From Solirubrobacterales bacterium 70-9 (lineage in GTDB: Bacteria > Actinomycetota > Thermoleophilia > Solirubrobacterales > 70-9), in NCBI GenBank assembly GCA_001898095.1, contig MKSH01000083.1, positions 11,023-18,102 on the forward strand: a DNA stretch of 7,080 nt, in the 5' to 3' direction. The first letter of the stretch is position 1. The number at the start of each line of letters is the position of its first letter. A program made the translations under genes and the position numbers. Positions 1-5,631 of this stretch are shown piece by piece. The notes under the pieces were generated by a model that had not been told where the DNA came from, did no database searches, and saw only the letters and a program-made list of their open reading frames with translations.

Positions 1-367
1 CCTCGCCCGAGGCTGCCGAGCCGGCCAGGGCGAGGGGCTGGAGGACGTCGGCCGGAGTCGCCTCCCAGCGCAGGTACTCGTGCAGGCCGGGCTCCGGGGC
101 GAGGCCGAGGTCAGCGGCCAGGCGCGGGCGTTCGATGTCGCACTCGATCACCGCGGTCGCCGTCCCCGCCGCGGCGGCGACGCCGGCCAGTCCCACGGCC
201 ACCGTCGGAGCGGCCGTCTCGGTGCCGGTGACGAGGACGACACGGCGCTTGCCGATGCGGTCGCGCACCTGGTCGAGCGCCTCGAGGTCGGAACGCCGCA
301 GTCCCCAGACCCGCCCGTTGGAGGAGGCCGGCGCGCCGATCTCGGCCAGGACCGCCAGCCTGCTCAT
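1..367 (-). CDS. CpsD/MinD-like P-loop protein with degenerate Walker A, N-terminal part
   Basis: The gene is cut by the left edge; 122 residues are visible from an ATG at 367, the first start codon in this frame after the argS stop. After about 40 residues the protein runs like the CpsD/CapB tyrosine-kinase or MinD/ParA fold: a beta strand RRVVLVTG (41-48), a helix rich in Ala/Val/Gly, a second strand TAVIECDIERPRL (71-83), then LGLAPEPGLHEYLRWEATP (87-105). The second strand matches the Walker A' region (usually VDxDxRxP), and the last stretch matches the usual 'GL..yL.geat' segment. The P-loop itself is broken: where GxxxxGK[ST] is expected the sequence reads GTETAAPT (48-55), with Ala-Pro in place of Gly-Lys. 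It probably cannot bind ATP as its relatives do and may be a structural or regulatory relative. It follows argS by 42 bp on the same strand, so co-transcription is likely. The fold call rests on pattern recognition; the exact function is unknown. Confidence 0.68.
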   Translation of the reverse strand, partial: MSRLAVLAEIGAPASSNGRVWGLRRSDLEALDQVRDRIGKRRVVLVTGTETAAPTVAVGLAGVAAAAGTATAVIECDIERPRLAADLGLAPEPGLHEYLRWEATPADVLQPLALAGSAASGE

Positions 368-409
368 GACCGGGCGCTCATCGCGGCAGCTTGGCTCACG
401 CGTTCGCGC

Positions 410-2056
410 TCACATCCGCTCGGGCGCCGAGATGCCGAGCAGCCCGAGCGCCCCGGCGATCGTCCGCTTCGCCGCCAGGCAGAGCGCCAGCCGCGAGGCT
501 TCGACACCCTCCCCCTCGGCCCCGACCACCTGGCAGTCGCGGTAGAAGGCGTGGAAGTCGGCGGCGACCGCGGTGGAGTAGGCGCAGATCCGGTGGGGCG
601 CCCGCCGGGCGGCCGACTCGCGCACCTCGTTGGGGAACTCCAGCAGCCGCTTGATCAGCGCCTTCTCGCTCGCCGCCAGCGGCTCGGAGCGTTCCCCGGG
701 GTCGATCGACTCCGGCACCGCGCTCCCCTCGTCGACAGCTTTGCGCAGGATCGAGGCGATCCGCGCGTGCGCGTACTGCACGTAGTAGACCGGGTTGTCG
801 GAGGCCTGCTTGCGGGCCAGCGCGAGGTCGATGTCGACGGTCGTCTCGTGGCTGCGCCAGAGCATGAACCAGCGCACCGCGTCGACGCCGATGTCGTCGA
901 TCAGGTCGTCGAGCGAGACGAAATCGCCGCTGCGCTTCGACATCTGCGCCCGCTGGCCGTCCTCGACGATGTGGACCAGGGACATGATCAGCGCCTCGAA
1001 GCTCTCGGGGTCGGCCCCCAGGGCCTCGATCGAGGCGCGCAGGCGGGCGACGTAGCCGTGGTGGTCGGCGCCGAGCACGTTGATCAGCCGGTCGAAGCCG
1101 CGCTCCAGCTTGTCCCAGTGGTAGGCGATGTCGGGCATCAGGTAGGTGGGCTCGCCGTCGGAACGGATCAGCACCCGGTCTTTGTCGTCGCCGAAGGTGG
1201 TCGTGCGCAGCCAGAGGGCTCCCTCGTGCTGGTAGGTGTGACCGCCGGCGTCGAGTTTTGCCAGGGCGGCGTCGACGTCGCCGCGTTCGACCAGGCTGCG
1301 CTCGGAGAACCAGGTGTCCATCTCGACGCCGAAGCGCGAGAGCGTGGCGCGGACCGCGTCGATCATCAGCTCGATCCCGCGCGAGCCGACCGCCTCGAGG
1401 TCGTCGGGGTCGATCCCCTCGGCGGCGATCGTCTCCCCCAGCTCGGCCACGTAGTCGCCCTTGTAACCGTCCTCGGGTAGCTCCTCGCCCTTGATCCGGG
1501 CGGATATCGAGCGGGCGAAGTTGGTGATCTGGGTCCCGGCATCGTTGATGTAGTACTCGCGCTCGACCTCGTGGCCGATCGCGCTCAACAGCCGCACGAC
1601 CGCGTCGCCGTAAGCGCCGCCGCGACCGCCGCCGACGTGCAGCGGGCCGGTCGGGTTGGCGGAGACGAACTCGACCACGATCTTCTCCGGGGACGCGGTC
1701 GGCTCCGGGCCGAGGTCGTCGCCGGCGGCGACCAGGACGGCCAGCGCCCGCCGGTACCAGGCGTCGGAGAGGAAGAGGTTGACGAAGCCGGGGCCGGCGA
1801 CCTCGACCCGGTCGAGGCTCCCATCGCCGCCGAGGCTGCCTTCGAGCTCGCCGCGCAGGCGCTCGGCGACCGCGCGCGGGTTGTCGCCCAGCGGCCCGGC
1901 GAGCAGCATCGCCGCGTTGGAGCTGTAGTCGCCGAGGTCGGGCTTCGGCGGGCGGTCGAGGGTCGGGGCCGGCTCGGTCGGCTCGCCGTCGCGCAGCGCC
2001 CGGGCGGCGACCTCGACGGCTCCCTTCAGGTCGGCGATCGAATCGGTGGGAGGCAT
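410..2056 (-). CDS. argS: arginyl-tRNA synthetase
   Basis: Class I aminoacyl-tRNA synthetase that charges tRNA-Arg with arginine in the cytoplasm. The protein has 548 residues, normal for bacterial ArgRS. An N-terminal tRNA-recognition domain contains KPDLGDYSSNAAM (38-50). The catalytic core carries the HIGH box as HVGG in NPTGPLHVGGGRG (134-146), followed by EYYINDAGTQ, and the KMSKS box as MSKRSG (372-377). The C-terminal DALR anticodon-binding domain has NPVYYVQYAHARI (421-433) and ends ISAPERM. The last His of HIGH is Gly here, which I recall as common in actinobacterial ArgRS. The frame stays open 96 codons upstream, but homology begins at MPPTDS, the ATG at 2056. That ATG lies 6 nt after a TACGAT box and has no Shine-Dalgarno site, pointing to a leaderless mRNA. 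It is divergent from the metallophosphoesterase gene. Confidence 0.97.
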   Translation of the reverse strand: MPPTDSIADLKGAVEVAARALRDGEPTEPAPTLDRPPKPDLGDYSSNAAMLLAGPLGDNPRAVAERLRGELEGSLGGDGSLDRVEVAGPGFVNLFLSDAWYRRALAVLVAAGDDLGPEPTASPEKIVVEFVSANPTGPLHVGGGRGGAYGDAVVRLLSAIGHEVEREYYINDAGTQITNFARSISARIKGEELPEDGYKGDYVAELGETIAAEGIDPDDLEAVGSRGIELMIDAVRATLSRFGVEMDTWFSERSLVERGDVDAALAKLDAGGHTYQHEGALWLRTTTFGDDKDRVLIRSDGEPTYLMPDIAYHWDKLERGFDRLINVLGADHHGYVARLRASIEALGADPESFEALIMSLVHIVEDGQRAQMSKRSGDFVSLDDLIDDIGVDAVRWFMLWRSHETTVDIDLALARKQASDNPVYYVQYAHARIASILRKAVDEGSAVPESIDPGERSEPLAASEKALIKRLLEFPNEVRESAARRAPHRICAYSTAVAADFHAFYRDCQVVGAEGEGVEASRLALCLAAKRTIAGALGLLGISAPERM

Positions 2057-2062
2057 CGGGCC

Positions 2063-2068
2063 ATCGTA
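2063..2068 (-). promoter_or_regulatory. -10 box of argS, leaderless promoter
   Basis: On the minus strand TACGAT is followed by six bases (GGCCCG) and the argS ATG. This fits the actinobacterial TAnnnT -10 consensus and places transcription start at or next to the ATG. No convincing TTGACA-like -35 box is visible at 16-18 bp. The outer arm of the neighbouring foldback begins 2 bp upstream of this box, so the spacer lies inside the foldback. Confidence 0.5.
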
Positions 2069-2069
2069 A

Positions 2070-2229
2070 GCGTCCGTCCGCGGATACGCGTGTGCGGCTG
2101 GCGAGTGCCGCACCAAGCGGGGGTAGGACGCAAGGAGGCCGAATGGCAGCGCCATTTGGCCGACTGAGGACACCGCCCCGCGAAGCGTGCGGTGCCGCCA
2201 GACGTGCGCGGGTATCCGCGGACGGACGC
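2070..2229 (+). repeat. 160-bp imperfect foldback, possible plus-strand structured RNA
   Basis: The two ends are an 18-bp perfect inverted repeat (2070-2087 with 2212-2229). Pairing continues inward: 2089-2096 with 2203-2210, 2098-2103 with 2196-2201, 2105-2113 with 2187-2195 (A2104 bulged), 2117-2122 with 2176-2181. A terminal hairpin pairs 2137-2147 with 2151-2161 around an AGC loop. That is about 58 pairs by hand. The six non-Watson-Crick pairs are all G-T on the plus strand, so they are G-U pairs in a plus-strand RNA and would be A-C mismatches in a minus-strand RNA. An open internal loop (about 2123-2136 against 2162-2175) separates the apical hairpin from the main stem. It lies between the divergent argS and metallophosphoesterase genes. 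It could be an independent small RNA, a 5' leader of the downstream gene, or a decayed palindrome. No known RNA family was recognised. Confidence 0.6.
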
Positions 2230-2296
2230 GCAGGGCGGCCGGCGCGCGGGGATCCGCCCCTGGAGCGGGATTCGGTTCGGTCCCAGGGTGGGCGGG

Positions 2297-2302
2297 TAGT
2301 CT
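2297..2302 (+). promoter_or_regulatory. -10 box of the metallophosphoesterase gene, leaderless promoter
   Basis: TAGTCT (TAnnnT) is followed by seven bases and the TTG start codon at 2310. No Shine-Dalgarno sequence is present before the TTG. The geometry matches that at argS and at the lipoprotein gene. The -35 region is not recognisable. Confidence 0.42.
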
Positions 2303-2309
2303 GAGTCGC

Positions 2310-3053
2310 TTGCGCGTAGGGGTGATCTCAGATGTCCACTCCAATCTCCCGGCCCTGACGGCGGTGCTCGAGTCGATCGACGCCGCCGCTCCGGAGGAGA
2401 TCTGGTGCCTTGGCGACGTGGTCGGCTACGGCGCCCAGCCGGACCAGTGCACGGCGCTGGTGCGGGAGCGCTGCACGGTCTCGCTGAACGGCAACCACGA
2501 CCTGGCGGTGACCGGGGCCATCGACGCGGCAACCTTCTCCGAGACGGCCCGCGCGGCAGTCGACTGGACCCGCGCGAACTGCTCACCGGAGACGCTTGAG
2601 TTCCTCAAGGGGCTCGCGCCGGAGGGCGAGCGCGAGGGCTTCGGGCTCTTCCACGCCTCGCCGCGCGACCCGATCTGGGAGTACGTGCTCTCGATCGACC
2701 AGGCCGAAGCGGGCCTCGATGCGCAGCGCGAGCGCATCTGCCTGATCGGCCACTCGCACGTCTCGCTGTTCTTCACCCGCCCGCCCTCGACCGGCCGGCG
2801 CAGCTTCGCCACCGGCGCGCAGACCACCGACGGCGACCTGCTCGACCTCGCCGAGGGCGAGTGGCTGCTGAATCCCGGCAGCGTGGGACAGCCGCGCGAC
2901 GGCGACCCGCGGGCCGCCTGGCTGGAGCTCGACACCGACGAGCGGACGGCCCGCTACCACCGCGTCGCCTACGACGCGGTCGCCGCCGGCGCGGCGATCC
3001 TCGAGGCGGGCCTGCCGACGGCGCTCGCCGAGCGGCTCCAGATCGGCCGCTAG
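2310..3053 (+). CDS. calcineurin-like metallophosphoesterase (YfcE/MJ0936-like)
   Basis: Predicted cytoplasmic binuclear-metal phosphodiesterase or phosphatase of the Metallophos_2 type, 247 residues. All metal-binding motifs are visible in order: ISDVHSN (D8, H10), LGDVVGYG (D36), GNHD (N62, H63), LFHASP (H115) and GHSHV (H148, H150), followed by the family's NPGSVGQPRDGDPRAAW segment. The start is taken as TTG at 2310 because the first beta strand (RVGVISD) begins right after it. The open frame extends upstream to 2187, but that part is basic, Pro/Gly-rich and overlaps the foldback. There is no Shine-Dalgarno site; a TAGTCT box 7 nt upstream suggests leaderless translation. No signal peptide or membrane segment is visible. 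The substrate cannot be told from sequence; relatives hydrolyse varied phosphodiesters. It stands alone: 97 bp separate it from the next gene, which has its own promoter-like box. Confidence 0.9.
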   Translation: MRVGVISDVHSNLPALTAVLESIDAAAPEEIWCLGDVVGYGAQPDQCTALVRERCTVSLNGNHDLAVTGAIDAATFSETARAAVDWTRANCSPETLEFLKGLAPEGEREGFGLFHASPRDPIWEYVLSIDQAEAGLDAQRERICLIGHSHVSLFFTRPPSTGRRSFATGAQTTDGDLLDLAEGEWLLNPGSVGQPRDGDPRAAWLELDTDERTARYHRVAYDAVAAGAAILEAGLPTALAERLQIGR

Positions 3054-3138
3054 CCGGTCCTGGAAACCCCCAAACAACCGATGAATTAGCGAAACAAGGC
3101 GCCAATTGCAGGGTAAATATCGACTCAGAAGTGTTCTT

Positions 3139-3144
3139 TAGACT
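3139..3144 (+). promoter_or_regulatory. -10 box of the lipoprotein-kinase operon, leaderless promoter
   Basis: TAGACT is followed by six bases and ATG at 3151, with no Shine-Dalgarno site. The gap 3054-3150 is the most AT-rich stretch in the window (AAACAACC, GAATTAGC, TAAATAT), as expected of a promoter region. A second -10-like sequence, TAAATA, lies at 3114-3119 and could give a longer leader. No clear -35 box is seen. Confidence 0.5.
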
Positions 3145-3150
3145 CGAATC

Positions 3151-3783
3151 ATGGGTCGCTTTCGAGCAGCCACGCTCCTCCTCGCCGCGCTCGCGGCGGG
3201 CCTGCTCCTGGCCGCCTGCGGCAGCAACGGCGGCGGCGAACTCCTGCCTGGGACGACCGCCGGCCAGATCGAATCGAACCTCGATCAGGTGCGTTCCAAC
3301 GCCGAAGAAGAAAACTGCGAAGCCGCCGAAGACGCCGTCGCCGAAGTCACCACCGAGATCGATTCCCTGCAAAACGTCGACAGGGAATTGAAGAAAGCCT
3401 TGAAGCAGGGCGCGGCAAAGCTCTCCGAAGTGGTTTCTTCTCATTGTGGCCTGAAGCAGGAAGAAGCCGAACAGGCCAAGGCCGAAGAAGAACGAGAAGC
3501 CGAAGAAGAAGAAGAAGAACAGGCCGCCCTGGAAGTCGAAGAAGAAGAGCTGGCCGAAGAAGAAGCCGAAAAGGAACAGAAGACCGAAGAACGCGCCGAA
3601 AAGGCCAAGGAAAAGGCCGAAGAACACGCGGAACAGCCCGGTCCGCCGGAAGAAGGCGAAGAATCCGGTTCCAAAGGCCACGAAGAGGAAGAAATCGAAC
3701 CCCCCAGTGAAGAAGAAGTGACCCCTCCCAGCGAAGGCGGAGCGGGTGGGATCGGCCCTGGCGCGGAAGCCGGAGGCGGCTGA
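3151..3783 (+). CDS. acidic Glu-repeat lipoprotein coupled to the kinase gene
   Basis: Not a family I recognise; 210 residues. Residues 1-22 form a lipoprotein signal peptide: basic MGRFR, an Ala/Leu core, lipobox LAAC with lipidated C23. After a short GSNGGG linker, 30-100 looks like a small helical domain with two further cysteines (C56, C99) that could form a disulfide outside the membrane. Residues 102-160 are a long charged helix of Glu, Ala, Lys and Gln, with six Glu in a row at 118-123, probably coiled coil or a single alpha-helix. The tail 161-210 is Pro/Glu/Gly-rich and probably disordered. Glutamate is written almost only as GAA (about 52 GAA, 3 GAG by hand), while the neighbouring genes mostly use GAG. 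Its stop overlaps the kinase start (TGATG), so the two are translationally coupled; a role as the kinase's extracytoplasmic partner or anchor is inference. Confidence 0.85.
   Translation: MGRFRAATLLLAALAAGLLLAACGSNGGGELLPGTTAGQIESNLDQVRSNAEEENCEAAEDAVAEVTTEIDSLQNVDRELKKALKQGAAKLSEVVSSHCGLKQEEAEQAKAEEEREAEEEEEEQAALEVEEEELAEEEAEKEQKTEERAEKAKEKAEEHAEQPGPPEEGEESGSKGHEEEEIEPPSEEEVTPPSEGGAGGIGPGAEAGGG
3772..3776 (+). promoter_or_regulatory. ribosome-binding site of the kinase gene
   Basis: GGAGG inside the last codons of the lipoprotein gene lies 6 nt before the kinase ATG at 3783. That ATG shares its A with the lipoprotein stop (TGATG). The site fixes the kinase start and contrasts with the leaderless first gene of the operon. 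Confidence 0.75.
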
Positions 3784-5030
3784 TGGAGGCCGGAACCCTC
3801 TCGGGACGCTACGAAACCGGTGACCGGCTCGGCTCGGGCGGGATGTCGAACGTCTACAAGGCGACCGACCGCATCCTCGAGCGCACGGTCGCGGTGAAGA
3901 TCCTCGCCGAGCACCTCTCCGACGACGACCGCTTCGTCGCCCGCTTCCGTCGCGAGGCGCTCGCCGTCGCCCGCCTGATCCACCCCAACATCGTCCAGGT
4001 CTACGACTCGGGCGTCGACGACGGCCGCCACTACATCGTCATGGAGTACGTCGCCGGCCGCTCCGGCGCGCAGTTGCTGCAGCGCCATGGCCCGGTCGAC
4101 GCGGAGACGGCGGCGGAGATCGGCATCCAGGCCTGCGCCGGCCTCGACTACGCGCACCGCCGCGGGATCATCCACCGCGACGTGAAGCCGGGGAACCTGA
4201 TGATCACCGGCGGCCCGGTGGGCAGCGGTGACCTGGTGGTGAAACTGACCGACTTCGGCATCGCCCGGGCGATCGAGCAGACCCGCATCACCCAGGTCGG
4301 CTCGGTGGTCGGCACCGCCGCCTACCTCTCGCCCGAGCAGGTGCGCGGCGACGAGGCGACCCCGGCCACCGACGTCTACGCCCTCGGCGTCGTCCTCTAC
4401 CAGTTCCTCACCGGCCGGCTGCCCTACGAGGGCTCCTCACTCGCCGAGCTGGCGGTGCGCCAGCAGAACGAGAAGCCGCTGCCGCCGAGCACCTACAACT
4501 CCGAGGTCCCCCAGCCGCTGAGCGCCGCCGTGCTGCGCGCGCTCGAGGGCGACACCAGCCGCCGCTACGCCAGCGCCGACGAGTTCGCCACCGGCCTCCA
4601 GATGGGCCTCGAAGGCGAAGACGTCACCACGATGATGTCGAGCGGCGAAGGCCACACCCCGACCCGCGTCCTCGGCGGCGACACCGCCGCGACCCGCCAC
4701 CTCGACCGCACCACCGCCAAGACCGAGTACCGCCCCGCCCCCTCCCCGACGCGCCGGCCCGAGCCCCGCTACGTCGAACCGCGCCGCGAGCCTCGCGCCG
4801 CCGCGGCGGCGTCCCAGGCCGCCCAGCCCCGCAAGCGCTCCGCCTTCTCCCGCTTCGTCCGCTTCGTCCTCGCCTTGATCGCCCTGGTCCTCGTCGCCGG
4901 CGCCGTGGCGACCGCGGTGATCCTGACCACCGACAAGGCCGCCGGCGTCCATATCTCCAAGGTGGCAGGGGACACCGTCGACAAGGTGGTCGAAGAAGTG
5001 AAGGAACTCGTCTCCAAGAACAAGGAATAG
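3783..5030 (+). CDS. transmembrane Ser/Thr protein kinase, PknB-like, without PASTA domains
   Basis: Eukaryotic-type (Hanks) kinase of 415 residues. The N-terminal catalytic domain (about 10-275) is complete: glycine loop GSGGMSNVY (17-25), ATP lysine K39 in AVKI, helix-C glutamate E58, catalytic HRDVKPGN (131-138, D133), DFG (157-159), activation segment TRITQVGSVVGTAAYLSPEQ (167-186) and TDVYALGVVLY. A low-complexity Thr, Pro, Arg and Ala-rich juxtamembrane linker (about 285-355) follows. The basic stretch RKRSAFSRFVRF precedes one membrane helix (about 361-382), which puts the kinase inside the cell. Outside remain only about 33 residues, ending in a charged amphipathic helix (DTVDKVVEEVKELVSKNKE). 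PASTA repeats, usual in PknB, are absent, so ligand sensing may need a partner. The coupled lipoprotein gene is the obvious candidate (inference). TAG stop; convergent with tgt. Confidence 0.95.
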   Translation: MEAGTLSGRYETGDRLGSGGMSNVYKATDRILERTVAVKILAEHLSDDDRFVARFRREALAVARLIHPNIVQVYDSGVDDGRHYIVMEYVAGRSGAQLLQRHGPVDAETAAEIGIQACAGLDYAHRRGIIHRDVKPGNLMITGGPVGSGDLVVKLTDFGIARAIEQTRITQVGSVVGTAAYLSPEQVRGDEATPATDVYALGVVLYQFLTGRLPYEGSSLAELAVRQQNEKPLPPSTYNSEVPQPLSAAVLRALEGDTSRRYASADEFATGLQMGLEGEDVTTMMSSGEGHTPTRVLGGDTAATRHLDRTTAKTEYRPAPSPTRRPEPRYVEPRREPRAAAAASQAAQPRKRSAFSRFVRFVLALIALVLVAGAVATAVILTTDKAAGVHISKVAGDTVDKVVEEVKELVSKNKE

Positions 5031-5034
5031 GGGT

Positions 5035-5228
5035 TTCGGGGGTCCCTGTGGCGGGGACGGCGCACTTCGGGGCTCTTGCGGCCAGGCTTCGGGGCTCCTG
5101 CGGCCAGGGACGGCGCCCTTCGGGGTCCCGGCGGTCGGCGCTCGCGCTTTCCCGTAGCCGGTACGGGGAACTGCGAACGCACCCAAGGGACGGCGGGGTT
5201 CGGGACCCCTGCGGCCGGGGACGGTCGC
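5035..5228 (+). repeat. degenerate direct repeats in the 3' region of the kinase gene
   Basis: Part of the 601-bp gene-free interval 5031-5631. Two 22-bp units stand in tandem with one mismatch (5065-5086 and 5087-5108; core CTTCGGGGCTC then TGCGGCCAGG). More diverged copies occur at about 5035-5064, 5118-5140 and 5194-5220. GGGACGG recurs at 5054, 5107, 5187 and 5218, the last copy directly abutting hairpin A. Open frames here are Arg/Gly/Pro-rich on both strands, recognisable as nothing, and overlap each other. I see no gene. A weak hairpin, TTCCCGTA against TACGGGGAA, lies near 5149-5170. Confidence 0.6.
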
Positions 5229-5290
5229 GTCTCGGGCGTCTCGCGGCGGCCCGGGCAGGCTGTGGCCGCCGCGAGACGCCCGGGACGCGA
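5225..5290 (+). terminator. hairpin A: 27-bp stem, 12-nt loop, after the kinase gene
   Basis: Arms 5225-5251 and 5264-5290 pair over 27 bp with a single T-G pair (T5232, G5283). The loop 5252-5263 is CGGGCAGGCTGT. It is the first strong hairpin met by transcription from the kinase gene, 195 bp past the stop. No T-tract follows, so it would be a tail-less terminator, an RNA 3'-end stabiliser or some other structured element. Its loop and the adjoining stem bases recur in hairpin D on the other strand. Confidence 0.65.
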
Positions 5291-5339
5291 GGCTTTCGGG
5301 GGGAAGTGCGCGGGTTCCGGCGCAGGTCGGGGCGCGCGG

Positions 5340-5375
5340 TCGACTTTTTCCAGGCCGGGGGGTGGAAAAAGTCGA
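5340..5375. repeat. hairpin B: TCGACTTTTTCC inverted repeat
   Basis: Arms 5340-5352 and 5363-5375 are perfectly complementary over 13 bp, separated by GGCCGGGGGG. Counting the 12-bp arms TCGACTTTTTCC and GGAAAAAGTCGA, the loop is 12 nt. The outer half of each arm (TCGACTTT) is shared with hairpin C, centred 50 bp further on. Confidence 0.65.
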
Positions 5376-5376
5376 G

Positions 5377-5438
5377 TTCGGACGCGCTCTCGACTTTCAC
5401 CTTGCCAGGGCAGGGTGAAAGTCGAGAGCGCGTCCGGG
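5377..5438. repeat. hairpin C: near-perfect 62-bp palindrome
   Basis: Arms 5379-5401 and 5414-5435 extended to 5436 pair perfectly over 23 bp. T-G pairs extend the stem outward (5377, 5378) and four pairs can extend it inward (5402-5405 with 5410-5413), leaving a CAGG tetraloop. The inner arm TCGACTTTCACC resembles that of hairpin B. No T-tract lies on either side. It lies between two convergent genes and would form equally in either transcript. Confidence 0.65.
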
Positions 5439-5537
5439 ACTCCTCAAGGGACGCAGGGTTCCGCACGGGACCCGCGCACTCCGTCACGGACCTCCGCCGC
5501 GACCCGCACGGGACGCGCACCCTCTCCGTCTCCCCGA

Positions 5538-5597
5538 GACCCGGCCCTCTCGTAGGCGGTCACAGCCTGCCCGGACCGCCTACGAGAGGGCCGGGTC
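5538..5597 (-). terminator. hairpin D: 24-bp perfect stem, 12-nt loop, after tgt
   Basis: Arms 5538-5561 and 5574-5597 are perfectly complementary over 24 bp. In the sense of tgt the loop reads CGGGCAGGCTGT, identical to hairpin A in the sense of the kinase gene. It begins 34 bp past the tgt stop. Two GGGACGG copies in tgt sense (at 5603-5609 and 5615-5621) precede it. No T-tract follows. A tail-less terminator for tgt is the simplest reading; other roles are discussed in the findings. Confidence 0.65.
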
Positions 5598-5631
5598 CCT
5601 TACCGTCCCTTACCCCGTCCCGCCGGAACTC

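Noticed and set aside
80..1480. 466-codon plus-strand frame opposite argS
   Set aside because: It is the antisense shadow of argS and its neighbour, both of which have clear family motifs.
1628..1639. HVGG in place of HIGH in ArgRS as a catalytic defect
   Set aside because: As I recall, a HIGG/HVGG form is usual in actinobacterial ArgRS, and all other motifs are intact.
2070..2229. Foldback as 6S RNA, T-box leader or inserted MITE
   Set aside because: The large internal loop recalls 6S RNA, but it lies near the apex and not in the middle. No T-box consensus is seen and the plus orientation is wrong for argS. No target-site duplication flanks the arms.
2057..2344. 96-codon upstream extension of the argS frame
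   Set aside because: ArgRS homology starts at the ATG at 2056, the extension runs through the foldback, and it overlaps the phosphoesterase start.
5031..5631. CRISPR array or classical U-tailed terminators
   Set aside because: The repeats are degenerate without uniform spacers, and none of the hairpins is followed by a run of T in either direction.
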